A DNA stretch of 64,000 nucleotides from Streptomyces sp. NBC_00370. GTDB lineage: Bacteria > Actinomycetota > Actinomycetes > Streptomycetales > Streptomycetaceae. The stretch spans positions 8,440,001 to 8,504,000 of the forward strand of contig NZ_CP107968.1 of assembly GCF_036084755.1 (NCBI RefSeq), in the 5' to 3' direction. Under the pieces are notes generated by a model. It worked only from the letters and a program-made list of their open reading frames with translations. It ran no database searches and was not told the origin of the DNA. This document shows, piece after piece, positions 30,302-38,418 of the stretch (its first letter is position 1; each line of letters starts with the position of its first letter). Made by a program: the position numbers and the translations under genes.

Positions 30302-31882
30302 GTGTCGGAACGACCAGAAGACCCAGAGGGCAGGAGCGGGTCGCCGACTGCTGACACGGGCCACCCGTCGAGCGCACCTTCGCATCCTCGTGTCCATCGG
30401 GGACGGAAACGGCCGCACAGGAAGGCCCTGGCCTTCACTCTCGCCATCGCCGCGGTCGCGGTGACCGCGATGGCAGGCGCTTTCGCGGCGACGGGCGACA
30501 CGCCTGAGGACACAACGGCATCCCTGAAGTGGGGCTCGTGCCCGAAGGGAGCCGCCGCGCCGCGTCTGGAGTGTGCAACCCTGCAAGTCCCTCTGGACTA
30601 CGGCAAGCCCGACGGCCGCCAGATCGAGATCGCGGTCTCCCGACTGGCCAGTGACAAACCCGAAAAGCGCCGTGGGGTGTTGTTCACCAATCCGGGAGGC
30701 CCCGGCGCGGAAGGGCTCATCTATCCCGCCGCTCTCGCAGCCTTGGGAATGCCCAAGGACGTGGTCGACTCCTACGACTTGATCGGCTTCGATCCCCGGG
30801 GCGCGGGTCACAGCTCGCCGGTGAGCTGCGATCTGACTCCGCAGCAGCAGGAGCGGGGCGCGTTTCCGGCGTACGCCCACGCGTCCGCGGACGTCACCCG
30901 GGAGGCGAAGTACGCGCGTACGATCGCTCAGCAGTGCGCCGGCTCGGACAGCGCGTGGATGTTGCCGCACACCACCACGGCGAACACGGCGCGGGACATG
31001 GACCGGATCAGGGCGGCACTGGGCGAGAGCAAGATCTCCTACCTCGGGGCTTCGTACGGCACCTCGCTCGGCGCGGTGTACGCGACACTCTTCCCGCCCC
31101 ACGGTGACCGGATCGTACTTGACAGCAGCTTGGGGCCCCGAGGCTACGACGTCGGCGCCTTTCGGCTCGTCGCCGGGGGAATGGAAGAGCGTTTCCCGGA
31201 ATTCGCGGCCTTCGTGGCCGGGCATCCCGAATACGGGCTGGGTACCACGCCTCGGCAGGTGACCGCCAAGTTCTTCGAACTCGCCAAGCGACTGGACGAG
31301 AAGCCGGTCGGTGGTGTCGACGGTTCGATGTTCCGCGGCAGGACACTCGACGGCCTCTACGCCGACTCGCTCATGCCGGACGTCGCGAAGACCTGGCAGT
31401 CACTCGACAAGGGCGAACCGATACCACCGGCCGCGCCGGCGAACGCGGCAACCTCCATGGCAGCCCGCCTCTATGTCATCTGCGCGGACACACGTTGGCC
31501 CACGAAAATCGGAGAGTACCAGCGTGACGTGGCAGTGGACCGGCTGCTGTATCCGAAGCTGGGTGGCTCCACGGCGAACGTCGGGCCCTGCGCCTTCTGG
31601 CCGCACAAGGACTTCGAACAGCCGGTGAAGGTCGGCAGCCGCGGGCCCTCGAACATCCTCCTCGTGCAGAACGAGCGTGATCCTGGAACCCCGCTGGTCG
31701 GCGCCAAGAAGCTGCGTTGGGCGCTGGGCCAGCGGGCCACGATGGTGACCGCGGACGAGGGCGGCCACGGTGTCTACCCGTTCGGCCGCAACACGTGCGC
31801 GAACAATGCCGTCACCATCTTCCTGACCACCGGAGGGCGCCCCGCTCACGACAAGACCTGCGCTACTGAGCCGGTCACATAG
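30302..31882 (+). CDS. Secreted or membrane-anchored alpha/beta hydrolase, tripeptidyl aminopeptidase (TAP) family
   Basis: The GTG at 30302 follows GGAGG by 10 nt and gives 526 residues. A charged N-terminus (HRGRKRPHRK) precedes a hydrophobic segment at about 42-62, a signal anchor or signal peptide. The mature part has LFTNPGGPGAEG (oxyanion), YDLIGFDPRGAGHSSPV, the nucleophile elbow YLGASYGTSLG with Ser251, and a late Asp/His (ERDPGTPLVGA, EGGHGVYPFG). This is the layout of Streptomyces TAP/SlpD-type exo-peptidases acting outside the cell. The double dyad upstream suggests redox control, which would be unusual for this family. Confidence 0.9.
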   Translation: MSERPEDPEGRSGSPTADTGHPSSAPSHPRVHRGRKRPHRKALAFTLAIAAVAVTAMAGAFAATGDTPEDTTASLKWGSCPKGAAAPRLECATLQVPLDYGKPDGRQIEIAVSRLASDKPEKRRGVLFTNPGGPGAEGLIYPAALAALGMPKDVVDSYDLIGFDPRGAGHSSPVSCDLTPQQQERGAFPAYAHASADVTREAKYARTIAQQCAGSDSAWMLPHTTTANTARDMDRIRAALGESKISYLGASYGTSLGAVYATLFPPHGDRIVLDSSLGPRGYDVGAFRLVAGGMEERFPEFAAFVAGHPEYGLGTTPRQVTAKFFELAKRLDEKPVGGVDGSMFRGRTLDGLYADSLMPDVAKTWQSLDKGEPIPPAAPANAATSMAARLYVICADTRWPTKIGEYQRDVAVDRLLYPKLGGSTANVGPCAFWPHKDFEQPVKVGSRGPSNILLVQNERDPGTPLVGAKKLRWALGQRATMVTADEGGHGVYPFGRNTCANNAVTIFLTTGGRPAHDKTCATEPVT

Positions 31883-32135
31883 CGGACACACGTCAGTGAC
31901 GTCGCCGCCGTACAGACCTGGCCGCACGGGAGCTGGGTCCGTACGGCGTGCGCCCGTTGAGCCGGGTCGACACCCATGCCGGGCTGGCTGCCGGAGTTGC
32001 GACGACCAATTTCCGCTATTCCCAGCCATTCCTGTGAAATGAAACTGGATCGCATTGCAACCCACGACGGTAGAAAAACCTTATGTACGGCCGCTTTTTC
32101 TGCCGCCGCCCTCCGGCACCGTTGCTTCCGCCATA

Positions 32136-32999
32136 GTGTCGCGTCTGCCCTCCGACGTGCAGCCCTATATGAGACTCATGCGCCTGCCGGCGCCGATCGG
32201 GACCTGACTCTACCTGCTGCCTGGCTGGTGGGGCCTGTGCCTGGCGTCCAAGGGCCTGCCGGACTTGAAATCGCTCGTGTTATTCGGAGTTGCTGCGATC
32301 CTCATGCGCGGCTCAGGTTGCACACTGAATGACATAGTGGACCGGAAGATCGACGCCGGGGTCAGTCGTACTGCTTCACGGCCGATTCCTTCCGGGGAAG
32401 TCGGCGTCCCCGCCGCCGTTGTGTTCACGGCTGTTCAAGCTGTCGTGTCACTTGCTGTCCTGTGGTGGGCGAGTGAAGCCGCCGCCGTTATCGTAGCGCT
32501 CTGCTGTCCGGCCTTCATCGTGTACCCGTTCATGAAGCGGGTCACGCATCTTCCCCAGGGCTGGTTGGGCTTCTGCTGCAACACTCTCGTATTTGCAGGA
32601 TGGGCGACTGTCACAGGGGGAATCGGAGCACCTGCTGTACTCATGTGGGTTGGGGTGGGCTTCTGGACTCTGGGCTACGACACCATCTACGGCCACCAGG
32701 ACAAGGAAGACGACCGCCGAATCGGAATGAAGTCGAGTTCGTTGTTATTCGGCACGTCGACACGTACGTGGGTGAGCGTCTTTTACGTCGCGGCTCTTGC
32801 GGGCCTGTGTGCCGCAGGCATGGACGCCGACTCCCATTGGCCCTTCTACGTCCTCCTGGGAGCAGCTGCCGTACACATGATCTGGCAGTTGGCCACGTTG
32901 GACATCGACGACCCGGAACGGTGTCGGCTCCTGTTTGTGTCGAACCGTGTGACGGGTGTCCTCGTCCTCCTTGGGACCGTTCTCGGGCACTGGGGGTGA
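32136..32999 (+). pseudogene. UbiA-family prenyltransferase gene interrupted by an in-frame TGA
   Basis: A single frame encodes a whole UbiA protein: VSRLPSDVQPYMRLMRLPAPIGT, then TGA at 32205-32207, then LYLLPGWWGLCLA and the prenyl-diphosphate motif LNDIVDRKIDAGVSRTASRP. GYDTIYGHQDKEDDRRIGMKSSS forms the second aspartate motif, and hydrophobic helices run to the end. Most relatives have Trp after PIGT, so TGG to TGA is the likely lesion. A start at an internal ATG (32265) would drop the first membrane helix. UbiA attaches prenyl chains to aromatic rings such as 4-hydroxybenzoate. Two TTA codons and low GC set it apart. Confidence 0.75.
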
Positions 33000-33075
33000 C
33001 CCGGCATCTGTCCTGTATGCCGCGGTGCCTGCCCCTCTCGCTGGCTCAATTGCGATCGGCGGGCTTTCGGCGTCA

Positions 33076-33095
33076 GATTGGTTGATTAACCAATC
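33076..33095. promoter_or_regulatory. Perfect 8-bp inverted repeat GATTGGTT/AACCAATC
   Basis: GATTGGTT and AACCAATC flank a 4-nt centre (GATT). It lies 39 bp upstream of the RosR-type dyad at 33115 and contains GGTTGATTAACC. It may be bound by the same or a related regulator. Confidence 0.5.
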
Positions 33096-33114
33096 GGGGC
33101 GCTGGAGCGATATC

Positions 33115-33128
33115 GTCGACACGTCAAC
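33115..33128. promoter_or_regulatory. RosR-type operator dyad (one mismatch)
   Basis: GTCGACACGTCAAC differs from the consensus at one position. It is 121 bp before the acetyltransferase ATG at 33249, the only gene it could serve. Confidence 0.6.
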
Positions 33129-33248
33129 CACTGGCTTCACGATGGTGTGGCCGCAGAGCTAGGGATGGGGCTCGTAGCGAAACGACAGGATGTCGCAGCG
33201 GGAATGCCTTGGTTCTGAACAGTTCGATGAACGAAAGAGTGAAAATTT

Positions 33249-33803
33249 ATGACTACATCCCCCTCCATAGATATCGAGATCCTGCCGCCGGAGACCAGTT
33301 ATGACGCGGTTCTGATGACTCAAATAGCCGACCTGGTAAACCGAGTCTACGCGGCTTCCGAAAGCGGGCAGTGGCTTCCAGGCGCAACGCGAACAACTGT
33401 GGGAGAGATTGTCGAATTCACACGGGCCGGGGAGATCATCGTGGCAAGGATCGGCGGACTCCTCGCCGGGTCCATTCGTGTACAGCTGCTTAGCCCGGAG
33501 AAAGGGGAATCGGGAATGCTGGTCTCCGACCCCGACTGCCGGAACGTGGGGATCGGACGTGAGCTGCGACGCTTCGTAGTAGATATGCTGCGAAAGCGGG
33601 GTGTCAAGACCCTGCAAATCGAGCTCCTGGTCCCTCGCGGCTGGGACCAGGCATCTAAACGGTTTATGGCGGAGTGGAACGAGAGGTCGGGCTACCAAGT
33701 GGTCCGCAAGGGGGCCTTCGAGGAGCAGTATCCCGACCTCGCGCCTTTGCTTGCCACCCCGTGCGATTTCATTATATACGAGAAAAATTTACAGAATTCC
33801 TGA
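33249..33803 (+). CDS. GNAT-family N-acetyltransferase
   Basis: This 184-residue GNAT protein shows LVNRVYAASESGQWLPG, strands IIVARIGGLLAGSIRVQLL and GMLVSDPDCRNVGIGRELRRFVVDML as the acetyl-CoA loop. The central helix follows and ends FMAEWNERSGYQVVRKG. It resembles GCN5-type enzymes acting on small amines or amino acids. Codon usage is less GC-rich than the surroundings and one TTA codon is present, as in the LysE and UbiA genes. The ribosome site is weak. A strong terminator follows at 33901. Confidence 0.85.
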   Translation: MTTSPSIDIEILPPETSYDAVLMTQIADLVNRVYAASESGQWLPGATRTTVGEIVEFTRAGEIIVARIGGLLAGSIRVQLLSPEKGESGMLVSDPDCRNVGIGRELRRFVVDMLRKRGVKTLQIELLVPRGWDQASKRFMAEWNERSGYQVVRKGAFEEQYPDLAPLLATPCDFIIYEKNLQNS

Positions 33804-33900
33804 AAGGAAAGATGGTCAGAAGGGCGACCACGCAATCGGCTGGCCCGCTGACAAGCTCCCCGTGGTCGTCCCGTTGGTGCGGTTTTCCCTGACCGCCGTC

Positions 33901-33926
33901 CGGGCCGGGAAGTGACTCCCGGCCCG
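33901..33926 (+). terminator. Strong hairpin terminator
   Basis: CGGGCCGGGA and TCCCGGCCCG form a perfect 10-bp stem with a 6-nt loop, about 100 bp after the acetyltransferase stop. Confidence 0.7.
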
Positions 33927-33955
33927 ACAGTGGTCTGTTGGGGGGCCATGGTCTC

Positions 33956-34142
33956 GTCTTCATGTCACGGGTGTTGGTCGACTCCAGCCACGTGCGAGCC
34001 GTAAATAGGGGAGCCAGACGAGACCAGGTCCGACCGAGGTCGAGCCGGATCGAATCAGCGCCTGATCGCCGACGGACGCGGCACGCCGCTCGCGGTGATT
34101 CGCGCGGGCGGCAACCGCCAGTGCGGGAGGCAGCCCGGGGCA
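33956..34142 (+). pseudogene. IS5-type transposase remnant
   Basis: One frame gives VDSSHVRAVNRGAR, matching the VDSTHVRA catalytic region of IS5-family transposases. A second frame gives LIADGRGTPLAVIRAGGNRQ, matching the region that follows. The fragment has a frameshift, lacks both ends and is not functional. The last 30 bp before 34218 are AT-rich and probably hold the promoter of the next gene. Confidence 0.6.
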
Positions 34143-34217
34143 GTCACGGTCCGGCCGTTGGCGAGGTGTTCGCACCGAATCCATAAACTATGAATATAAA
34201 AATGCTATGCTTCGGGC

Positions 34218-34676
34218 ATGAGTCGTCAAGACAACGCTCCCGGCGCGTCCGCCGCCATCGGGGCAGCCCTCTACGGCCTGGCCACCAGGGCCGCGAGGCG
34301 CCTGCCCCGGGACATGAGCCTGACGTCGGCCGCCACCCTGGCCACCCTGGACCGGACCGGCCCGCGACGCATCACCGATCTGGCCGCGGTCGAGGGCGTC
34401 ACCCAGCCCGCGATGACGACTCTGGTCCGGGTGATGGAGGAGTCCGGCCTGGTCGAGCGGCGGGGCGACGCGTCCGACAAGCGGGTCACGCTGGTGTTCC
34501 TGACCGAGGCCGGCGCCTCCTACGTCCGTACGCGGCGTCAGGCGGGCGTCCACGCGTTCGAGCGGCTGATCGGCGAGCTCACCGGCGACGAGGTCGAGGC
34601 GCTGGTGGCGGCCCTTCCGGCGCTGAGGCATCTGACGGAGCTCGAAAGCCAGGACCGCGATGGGTTGAAGCAGTGA
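34218..34676 (+). CDS. MarR-family transcriptional regulator
   Basis: This 152-residue MarR protein has the winged helix ITDLAAVEGVTQPAMTTLVRVMEESGLVERRGDASDKRVTLVFLTEAG, which includes the family signature DxRxxxxxLT variant DKRVTLVFLT. It contains no cysteine. It is followed after 22 nt by an MFS exporter, the classic arrangement of a repressor and its efflux pump. The preceding AT-rich stretch (34183-34210, ACTATG and GCTATG repeats) probably contains its promoter and operator. Confidence 0.92.
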   Translation: MSRQDNAPGASAAIGAALYGLATRAARRLPRDMSLTSAATLATLDRTGPRRITDLAAVEGVTQPAMTTLVRVMEESGLVERRGDASDKRVTLVFLTEAGASYVRTRRQAGVHAFERLIGELTGDEVEALVAALPALRHLTELESQDRDGLKQ

Positions 34677-34698
34677 CCGGCAGCCGGTCGGCGGGGTC

Positions 34699-36105
34699 GT
34701 GGTGAGGGCGTTGCCGGTGGCGCGTTCCGAGGCGCGGCTGCTGGTCCCCGCCCTGACGTTCATCGCTCTGGTCGTGGCGGCGGTCGCCAGCCTCGGGACG
34801 CCGCTCATCACCAGCGTGGCGACCTCGTTCCACGTCTCGCTCGGCAGCGCGCAGTGGACGCTGACGGTCGCGCTGCTCAGCGGCGCAGTCGCTACGCCGG
34901 TCCTGGGCCGGCTCGGAGCCGGCCCGCACCGGCGGGCCACGATCCTCGCCACGCTGACGGTCGTCGTCTCCGGCAGCGCGCTGACCGTGCTGCCGCTGCC
35001 GTTCGCGTGGCTGCTGGCCGGCAGGGCGGCCCAGGGCGTCGGGCTCGGGCTGACGGCGTTGATGATGGGCGTGGCCCGGGACCACCTCCCCGAGGAGCGC
35101 AGCACGGCCGTGATCGCGCTGATCTCGGTGGTTTCGATCATCGGGGCCGGCGTCGGCTACCCGCTGGCCGCACTGCTCGCCGAGTTCGGCGGGGTACGGG
35201 CCGCCTACGGTCTTGGCCTGGTCGTCACCGTCGCCGCCCTCGTGACCGCGTGGCGCTCCATGCCCGAAGCTCCCGAAGGCCGCTCCGCCCACGTGGATGT
35301 GGCGGGCGCGGTCGTCCTGGCCGCTGCGCTGCTCCTGGTGCTGTTCCTGGCCGGTGAACCGAATCTATGGAGCCGGCACCTCGCCGTGGCGGCGGGCCTC
35401 GCCGTCGTCGCGGTGATGCTGCTCTGCGTCTGGGCCGTCATCGAGCTGCGCAGCACGACGCCTCTGGTCGATGTGCGGGCGTTGCGGCATCCGGCGGTCG
35501 CCGGGGCGAACCTCGCCATGTTCGTCGGCGGGATCGGTATGTACCTCCTGCTCACGCTCATCACCCGGTACGCGCAGACGCCGCACGGCGCCGGCTACGG
35601 CTTCGGGCTGACGACCTTCGTCGCCGGGCTGGTCCTCATCCCTTTCTCGGTGCTGGGGTTCGTCGCCGGTAAGTTCACGCCGCGGGTCCGGACGCGGATC
35701 GCCGACCCCCTGCTCCTGGCCGGCAGCGCCGTCGTGGTCGGCTGCGGGTTCGCTCTGTTCGCGGCGGCCCGGTCGGACCTGGCCGAACTGTTCGCGGCGA
35801 TGGGCGTGCTCGGCTTCGGCGTCGGCGGCTTCTCGGCCGCGATGCCCGGCGTCATCCTGGCGGTCACTCCCAAGAGCGAGACGTCGAGCGCCATGAGCTT
35901 CAATTACGTCGTCCGCAGCGTCGGGTACTCCCTGGGCAGTGCCATCGGCGGCCTGATCCTCGCCGCGGGCACCGGCCCCGGTCACCTCTTCCCCGACGAC
36001 AGGGCCTACACCACCGCGGCGTTGGTCGGCATCGGCGCCATGGCGATCACGACGCTGGCAAGCCTTGCTCTCTGGCGCCGACGCCCGTCCGAGACCAACC
36101 CGTAA
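34699..36105 (+). CDS. MFS drug-efflux transporter (DHA2-like, about 14 membrane segments)
   Basis: This 468-residue membrane protein starts at GTG (a second GTG follows directly). It contains the family motifs WTLTVALLSGAVATPVLGRLG (motif A region) and LLAGRAAQGVGLGLTALMMGVAR, and ends in a charged tail. The length and helix count fit the 14-helix DHA2 exporters. It would pump drugs or toxic metabolites out with protons, under control of the MarR gene just upstream. Confidence 0.9.
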   Translation: MVRALPVARSEARLLVPALTFIALVVAAVASLGTPLITSVATSFHVSLGSAQWTLTVALLSGAVATPVLGRLGAGPHRRATILATLTVVVSGSALTVLPLPFAWLLAGRAAQGVGLGLTALMMGVARDHLPEERSTAVIALISVVSIIGAGVGYPLAALLAEFGGVRAAYGLGLVVTVAALVTAWRSMPEAPEGRSAHVDVAGAVVLAAALLLVLFLAGEPNLWSRHLAVAAGLAVVAVMLLCVWAVIELRSTTPLVDVRALRHPAVAGANLAMFVGGIGMYLLLTLITRYAQTPHGAGYGFGLTTFVAGLVLIPFSVLGFVAGKFTPRVRTRIADPLLLAGSAVVVGCGFALFAAARSDLAELFAAMGVLGFGVGGFSAAMPGVILAVTPKSETSSAMSFNYVVRSVGYSLGSAIGGLILAAGTGPGHLFPDDRAYTTAALVGIGAMAITTLASLALWRRRPSETNP

Positions 36106-36139
36106 GTTCAGATGCACTCATCCCAACACTGGAGGTTCC

Positions 36140-36433
36140 ATGCCCAAGGGCTACTGGGTCAGCGCCTACCGCACCATTTCAGACGCTGAAAAGCTGGCTG
36201 CTTACAACAAGTTGGCCGGTCCGGCCGTCGAGGCCGGGGGCGGTCGGATCCTCGCCCGTGGCAGTCGGGTCGTGGCGCATGACGCCGGAATCGCCGAGCG
36301 CACCGTCCTGATCGAGTTCGACAGCTTCGAGCAGGCCGTAGCGGCGCACGAGAGTGCGGCCTACCAGGAGGCGCTGGTCGTTCTCTCCGACGGCGTCGAG
36401 CGCGACTTCCGCATCGTTGAAGGCATCGACTGA
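36140..36433 (+). CDS. DUF1330 family protein
   Basis: The ATG follows GGAGG by 4 nt and gives 97 residues with the DUF1330 pattern GYWVSAYRTISDAEKLAAYNKLAGPAVEAGGGRILARG, then RTVLIEFDSFEQAVAAHESAAYQEAL. This is a ferredoxin-like fold related to ABM proteins; function is unknown. It follows the MFS gene by 34 nt and may be co-transcribed with it. Confidence 0.88.
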   Translation: MPKGYWVSAYRTISDAEKLAAYNKLAGPAVEAGGGRILARGSRVVAHDAGIAERTVLIEFDSFEQAVAAHESAAYQEALVVLSDGVERDFRIVEGID

Positions 36434-37322
36434 CCGAGGTCCGCTCGGATCCTCACTGACCATCCACCATCTTGGTTTTCGCTGGGACGGCAGCTGGTGT
36501 GGCGGGGTTCGTGGGTGGTCGTGCCGGCCATGGGCGGCTGTCTTGATCGTCTGTCAGCGGTCGAGTTCGAGGCTCGTCAGGACGGGCAGGGCGCGGAGCG
36601 GGTTGGTGGCGCCGACGGGGTCGCACCTTGCCGAGCCGCGAGGCCCGCATCGCTGACGCGGCAGGTTCGCAGCGGTTGGCCCCTGGCGCTCACGTCCTCG
36701 TCACCGACGACGAAGGCCATGCTTCGGGGCAGCCGGGGGAGTGGTGTCGTGAGCCCAGGAGTTGTGGTTCCTTGCTCTGTCTTCCCGGCGAGTTGTGACG
36801 CCCTTTGGGCACGCAGCGCGACCTGCCGAGCCTGTTGTCCGACAAGCGGTTCGCCGAGGAGATCGGCGCGGCGCGGCGCGGGACGGCTGGCACGCGGTCG
36901 TCATGGCCACGTGCGGCAGGGCGCCCGACGCCGGGCTTCGCCGCGGGTCAGCGCGACTTTTTCGGCGCCGCACACGTACACGCGCACCGACCGGGAGGGC
37001 TCGTTCCACACGCTGTGGGGCGGTGACCGTTCCGAGGTCTCAACCGGCTGACCAGATTTTCGCCAGCATCTGGCAGCGACGCTCTGGGCCGACTCTGGGC
37101 CCTAGGAGCCCTGGCATCGAGCGGCACGGCTTCGGTCGCAACGGTCTGCTTTTCTAGTGGACGCGTAAGGGACCTCACCGTCCGCGTTGAAATGCCGGGC
37201 CTGCCATCGGGCGGTGGCGGCGAACGGCCCGGGCCTCTCCTCGATCATGGCCACTGCCCGTCCCCGCGCGTCCTCCATCGCCGACCAAGGACGTGCCGCA
37301 CCCGGCGCGAGCGGAGGTTCGG
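36434..37322. other. Long stretch with no supportable gene
   Basis: Nearly 0.9 kb lies between the DUF1330 and NTF2 genes. Frames exist on both strands, one ending in YTRTDREGSFHTLWGGD at about 36975-37023, but none has a ribosome site plus a recognisable domain. It may be decayed coding sequence. Confidence 0.45.
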
Positions 37323-37754
37323 CTACTGGGTCGCCGGGTCCGGCGCGAGCCCGTCGGCGACCAGGCCGGCGAGGACGGCCTCGCCCAGCGCGTGCACCGC
37401 CGACTGCGGGCGGACCATCACCGTGAACTCCTTGATCTGCCCGGTGTCGTCGAAGTGGAGCAGGTCGATGCCGTGGATCTGCCGACCGTTCACGGTGGCC
37501 CGGAAGATCAGGACCGCCGAGGGGGCCTCGGTCCCGTCGGCGCCGGTCTCGGCTGCGCCGTCGAGACGGCCCACGTAGCGGAAGTCCTCGAAGGTGCGCA
37601 GCAGCACCCCGAACAGGCCCATCACTGCGGCCTTGCCATCGAACGGCTTGAAGGAGACCGGGCTGTGGAGCCGGATGTCGTCGGTGAGGAGGTCGCCGAG
37701 GGCGTCGAGGTCGCGACTGTCGACGGCGGCACGGAAGCGGTCCGCGGTGGTCAT
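37323..37754 (-). CDS. NTF2-fold (SnoaL-like) protein
   Basis: This 143-residue protein starts behind AGGAG at 5-nt spacing. The NTF2 pattern is MTTADRFRAAVDSRDLDALGDLLTDDIRLHSPVSFKPFDGKAAVM, then GRQIHGIDLLHFDDTGQIKEFTVMVRP. Its ATG overlaps the stop of the gene at 37751-38071 by 4 nt (ATGA), so the two are coupled. The ligand is unknown. Confidence 0.82.
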   Translation of the reverse strand: MTTADRFRAAVDSRDLDALGDLLTDDIRLHSPVSFKPFDGKAAVMGLFGVLLRTFEDFRYVGRLDGAAETGADGTEAPSAVLIFRATVNGRQIHGIDLLHFDDTGQIKEFTVMVRPQSAVHALGEAVLAGLVADGLAPDPATQ

Positions 37755-38071
37755 GGCTGCTCCTGGATCGTCGCAAAGGCTGGGAAGGGCCGAGACGGGT
37801 GATGGGATGGGTGCTGGTCGCGGTGGATATCATCGCTGATGGTGGAGGGGCTGCGGCTCAGTTTCGGCCGCGGTACGCAGGGAGGCCCGTTTCCGCAGGA
37901 GAACAGCAGACCGTCAGCGTCGGGAGTGCCCGTCACGTCGAACAGTCGCCGGCCGAAGCGGAGGAAGGCATGCCGGATGTCTTGCGTAACCAGATCGAAC
38001 GCCTGCCAATCTGGCCCGTGTTCGTCCTCAAGCAGTTCCACAGCCTCGTCCGGCGTCGGTCTCCGCGTCAC
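37751..38071 (-). CDS. Uncharacterised 106-residue protein coupled to an NTF2 gene
   Basis: The GTG is preceded by AAGGAGG at 6-nt spacing, an unusually good ribosome site. The product begins TRRPTPDEAVELLEDEHGPDWQAFDLVTQDIRHAFLRFGRRL, an acidic helical region, and ends in a His/Pro-rich tail. I recognise no family. The 4-nt stop/start overlap with the NTF2 gene argues that it is real, although the low-complexity tail could reflect a frameshift. Confidence 0.55.
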   Translation of the reverse strand: MTRRPTPDEAVELLEDEHGPDWQAFDLVTQDIRHAFLRFGRRLFDVTGTPDADGLLFSCGNGPPCVPRPKLSRSPSTISDDIHRDQHPSHHPSRPFPAFATIQEQP

Positions 38072-38164
38072 GCCCGCCCTCCTTGTCCACTGCAGCCGGG
38101 GTCAGCGTACTGACCCCGGCGAAGCTTCCCGGTCACAGCACTAGGCACTGCTTCTCGGATCATG

Positions 38165-38260
38165 TTCTGAGCCAGATGGCGAGGGCGGTGAGTGAGGCGG
38201 TGTCGAGGGCGAGTGAGACGGCGCCGAGGTGGATGTATGCCGTTTCTCGTAGCGGGTGGC
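38165..38260 (-). pseudogene. C-terminal scrap of an IS5-type transposase
   Basis: Two frames on the minus strand give AVATRYEKR and then TAYIHLGAVSLALDTASLTALAIWLRT before a stop. Together these match the end of IS5-family transposases with one frameshift. No upstream catalytic region is present. Confidence 0.55.
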
Positions 38261-38418
38261 GACGGCGCGCTGGGAGATCCGCGACGACATCCACCGGCAC
38301 CTTCATCACACTCGGTTAGCCGTCAACTGCTGGCGACGGCTGAGGACCTCGCTCTGATTCCAGGCGAACGTAAGGTGGCGTTCCATGCGCGAACTCGAGT
38401 CGAGCACAAGGAGGCGGA

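Noticed and set aside
36762..37157. Possible PPOX-like or transposase-derived frame ending near YTRTDREGSFHTLWG
   Set aside because: I could not match it to a family with confidence, and there is no ribosome site, so it is only mentioned as part of the gap.
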